Shown piece after piece: positions 62,040 to 64,000 of a DNA stretch of 64,000 nucleotides. The notes beneath the pieces are model-generated. The model was not told the DNA's origin, searched no databases, and saw only the letters and a program-made list of their open reading frames with translations. The first letter of the stretch is position 1; each line of letters starts with the position of its first letter. Location of the stretch: NCBI RefSeq assembly GCF_000005505.3, contig NC_016135.3, positions 14,912,613 to 14,976,612 of the forward strand. The letters are read 5' to 3'. Made by a program: the position numbers and the translations under genes. This DNA comes from Brachypodium distachyon. Taxonomy: Eukaryota; Streptophyta; Magnoliopsida; Poales; Poaceae.

Positions 62040-63602
62040 TCATGTTGAACAGCAGCTGCTCTTGTTTTGCTGCTGCTGCTGCTGCTGCTGCTGAATCAGC
62101 TGACCTTTCATCTGGACCAGATTGGAGGCCTTCCTCTCCAAGGCTCCTTGGCTGCCAGCTTTGCTGCACACCAGGCAAAGAAGTTTCATCAGCATAAATA
62201 TTTCAAAAAAAAAAACATGAAAGTTCATCTGCCTTACCTTTTCTTGATTGCTTCAGACATTGCCAAGAAAGCCTCCTCAACATTGATGGAATCTTTAGCA
62301 CTTGTTTCTAGGAAAGGAATGCCTATCTCATCAGCATAAGCCTGCATTGATTCACACAATCACACTACCCATTTAGCTTCACAAAATATGCAACAACCAA
62401 CAACATAAGATGAACATTACACACAGAGGACCTTTTTGGAAAGAGCCAGTTTACTAGTTATCCATAAGGTAACAGGGTAGTAGATGGAAATGTGACCTGT
62501 GCCACGGAAGTATCGACGACCCTGCTCTCAGCCAGATCGCACTTGTTGCCGACAAGAAGCTTGCAGACGCTATCGTTGGCGTACTTGTCGATCTCGCTCA
62601 GCCATTGCTTGACATTGTTGAAGCTCTCCATGTCCGTGATGTCATAGACGATCTGCGGACAGCTCAAAGCAAACCGAATGTTTACTGAGACCTGTGTCAA
62701 ATGTTAAGAGAGGTCTGTCGTTTACAGGTCGAGAGATGAAAACTTCTTACGATGATTCCGTTAGCTCCTCGGTAGTAGCTGCTTGTGATGGTTCTGAACC
62801 GCTCCTGTCCTGCGGTGTCCCACTGTTATGCAAAAGGTACTAATATGAAATCACTTCTTCTTTCATACTTCTTTTCCTACTGACATTCAGCTGATTTATG
62901 GGATTGAAGTAGGCATAGTTAAGTTTATTTTTTATCCAAAAATTCAAGGGACTTGGTGGTCTTCGATCTCATGTCACATCCCATAAAGTTAGTGAACTTT
63001 CCTGATGGGCAGACGCTGTTAAATGATGAATGGCGACATACTCCATGAAAGCACTTTGTTCTTTACAGAAGCATAATTTGTGAGAAATGGCGAGGAAATG
63101 ATCACTTACAATCTGCAATTTGATGGTTTTCCCATCAATCTCTACCGTGCGGATTTTCTGCACCGGGGCGAACCAGGAAACACAAGGGATCAATTAATCA
63201 GCGAACCGAAGTACAAGCACTGCAAGAGGAGACTGCAGCCAACTCACGAAGTCAACGCCGATGGTGCTGATGTAGCTGTCAACATACGCGTCGTCCTAAA
63301 GAACACAAAAGAACAACAACAGTAACAAAAATCACAATCGTATGATTCAGTTTCATATCATCTCACAAGATGGTAAGGTGGTGCCATGTAGCGATCCACA
63401 TTGTTCCCACTCACAGCGAAACGGAGGAGGAAGCAGGACTTGCCGACCGAGGAGTCGCCGATCAAGAGGAGCTTGAACAGGTAGTCGCTGAACCCAGGAT
63501 AAACAGAAAACGAAAAAACATGTAAGATATATTTTACAAAAATGACTGTAAAGTGTAAATTAGAGGCAGAAACCTGGAATGGACTTACAATTCGTTACCC
63601 AT
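62040..63602 (-). CDS. RABD1: Rab GTPase, RABD1 (Rab1/ARA5) type
   Basis: Small GTPase of ER-to-Golgi vesicle transport. Eight exons join in frame: 63602-63589, 63487-63415, 63295-63248, 63157-63110, 62822-62751, 62652-62497, 62341-62238 and 62163-62040, giving 212 residues. The MGNEF start at 63,602 and [17 protein letters not shown] are typical. Nucleotide motifs: GDSSVGKS (15-22), switch-[19 protein letters not shown] (62-68, Q67 present), NKCD (121-124) and ETSAK (149-153). [20 protein letters not shown] and [14 protein letters not shown] place it in [21 protein letters not shown] and VQMKGQ(L)IQQ favour RABD1. The C terminus CCST carries two cysteines for geranylgeranylation. Nine consecutive glutamines (196-204), encoded by a CAG tract, lie just before it; related proteins have only two or three here. 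Confidence 0.95.
62066..62098. repeat. CTG/CAG microsatellite in the RABD1 coding sequence
   Basis: A TGC/CTG triplet run read as CAG (Gln) codons on the gene strand, giving nine glutamines in the hypervariable C-terminal region. Confidence 0.9.
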
Positions 63603-64000
63603 GATTTCTCCCTGCTGCCTTCAGTTCCCAAGAACGGGGTGAGGCGGAGAGACTGGGTGGGTGGTTTTCTGGAGCTGCTGGAGTGGAGAAGAGGCTTCTC
63701 GAAGGGGAGGGAAAAGGGTGAGAATATGGGAGTCTCAACTCTAAAGTGCAGTATAAACTAAGCAAAACTGATCGCACGGAGCAATTTACTTTCATTTTTT
63801 GTCATCGATCCCTACGCAGGATCATGGCGTTGAACTGTTCCTCCTCCCCCCTTCCCTGCACGTGACTCCAGTTGACTCTTCCTTACTTTATGGCCATGCA
63901 TGCCGATGACAAGGATTCACGGGGTCGTCGCGTGCGTAGCAGCTCTCCTCCTGGTACAAACAATATTGCTTTCCTTTTAGCCGTGTGCAGTGGTGTCACG
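63603..64000. other. RABD1 upstream region to window edge
   Basis: Presumed 5' leader and promoter of the minus-strand RABD1 gene. No other gene recognised. Confidence 0.5.

Overview
The window is nuclear DNA from a grass (Poaceae). The genes are intron-rich with GT/AG junctions, several have the GC-rich first exons typical of grasses, and the repeats are the usual grass set: CACTA, Mutator-type, Helitron, Stowaway MITEs and an LTR-retrotransposon remnant. Eight protein genes in about 64 kb, with modest intergenic repeats, fits a compact grass genome (for example a Brachypodium-like or rice-like genome) better than a repeat-saturated Triticeae genome. The species is not determined.

Layout. 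1-2109: 3' part of a CACTA element with a broken Ulp1-like protease ORF and a subterminal repeat array. 3.1-3.9 kb: a weak unrecognised candidate gene (-). 5.5-9.8 kb: a complete 14-exon MLO gene (-) of the AtMLO1/13/15 type, with a Mutator-type MITE in its largest intron. 10.6-12.0 kb: a GC-rich repeat-like block. 12.1-13.0 kb: an intronless ATL-type RING-H2 E3 ligase gene (-). 13,987-17,497: a 3.5 kb solo LTR with a perfect AAATG target duplication. 18,285 to about 20,420: a Helitron. 21.6-23.15 kb: a two-exon UGT85-type glycosyltransferase (+), followed by a tandem duplication of its 3' end and downstream flank. 26.4-30.0 kb: a 13-exon plastid chaperonin CPN60-beta4 gene (+). 35.4-36.6 kb: a BEARSKIN-type NAC transcription factor (+). 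37.8-39.3 kb: a Mutator-type element with GC-rich cargo. 42.6-43.0 kb: a small three-exon CMC2 gene (-), found by reading exons because each is very short. 43.8-51 kb: repeat-rich, with a tiny SMART-like LTR element, an OPR pseudogene scrap, a copy of the Helitron-internal repeat, a 22-bp minisatellite and a 1.2 kb array of TTGCACAT/ATGTGCAA palindromes. 52.0-54.8 kb: a five-exon 12-oxophytodienoate reductase (OPR) gene (+). 59.1-61.6 kb: an AGL12-type MADS-box gene (+). 62.0-63.6 kb: an eight-exon RABD1-type small GTPase (-) with a polyglutamine tract near its prenylated C terminus.

The genes do not form an obvious pathway; this is ordinary plant gene order with independent functions: membrane and defence signalling (MLO), ubiquitin ligation (ATL), conjugation (UGT), plastid and mitochondrial assembly factors (CPN60-beta4, CMC2), oxylipin-type reduction (OPR), development (NAC, MADS) and ER-Golgi trafficking (RABD1). 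The most interesting material is structural: several transposable elements with intact target duplications, a MITE whose empty site is preserved in a nearby duplicate, and the palindromic array. No previously undescribed biological system could be demonstrated.
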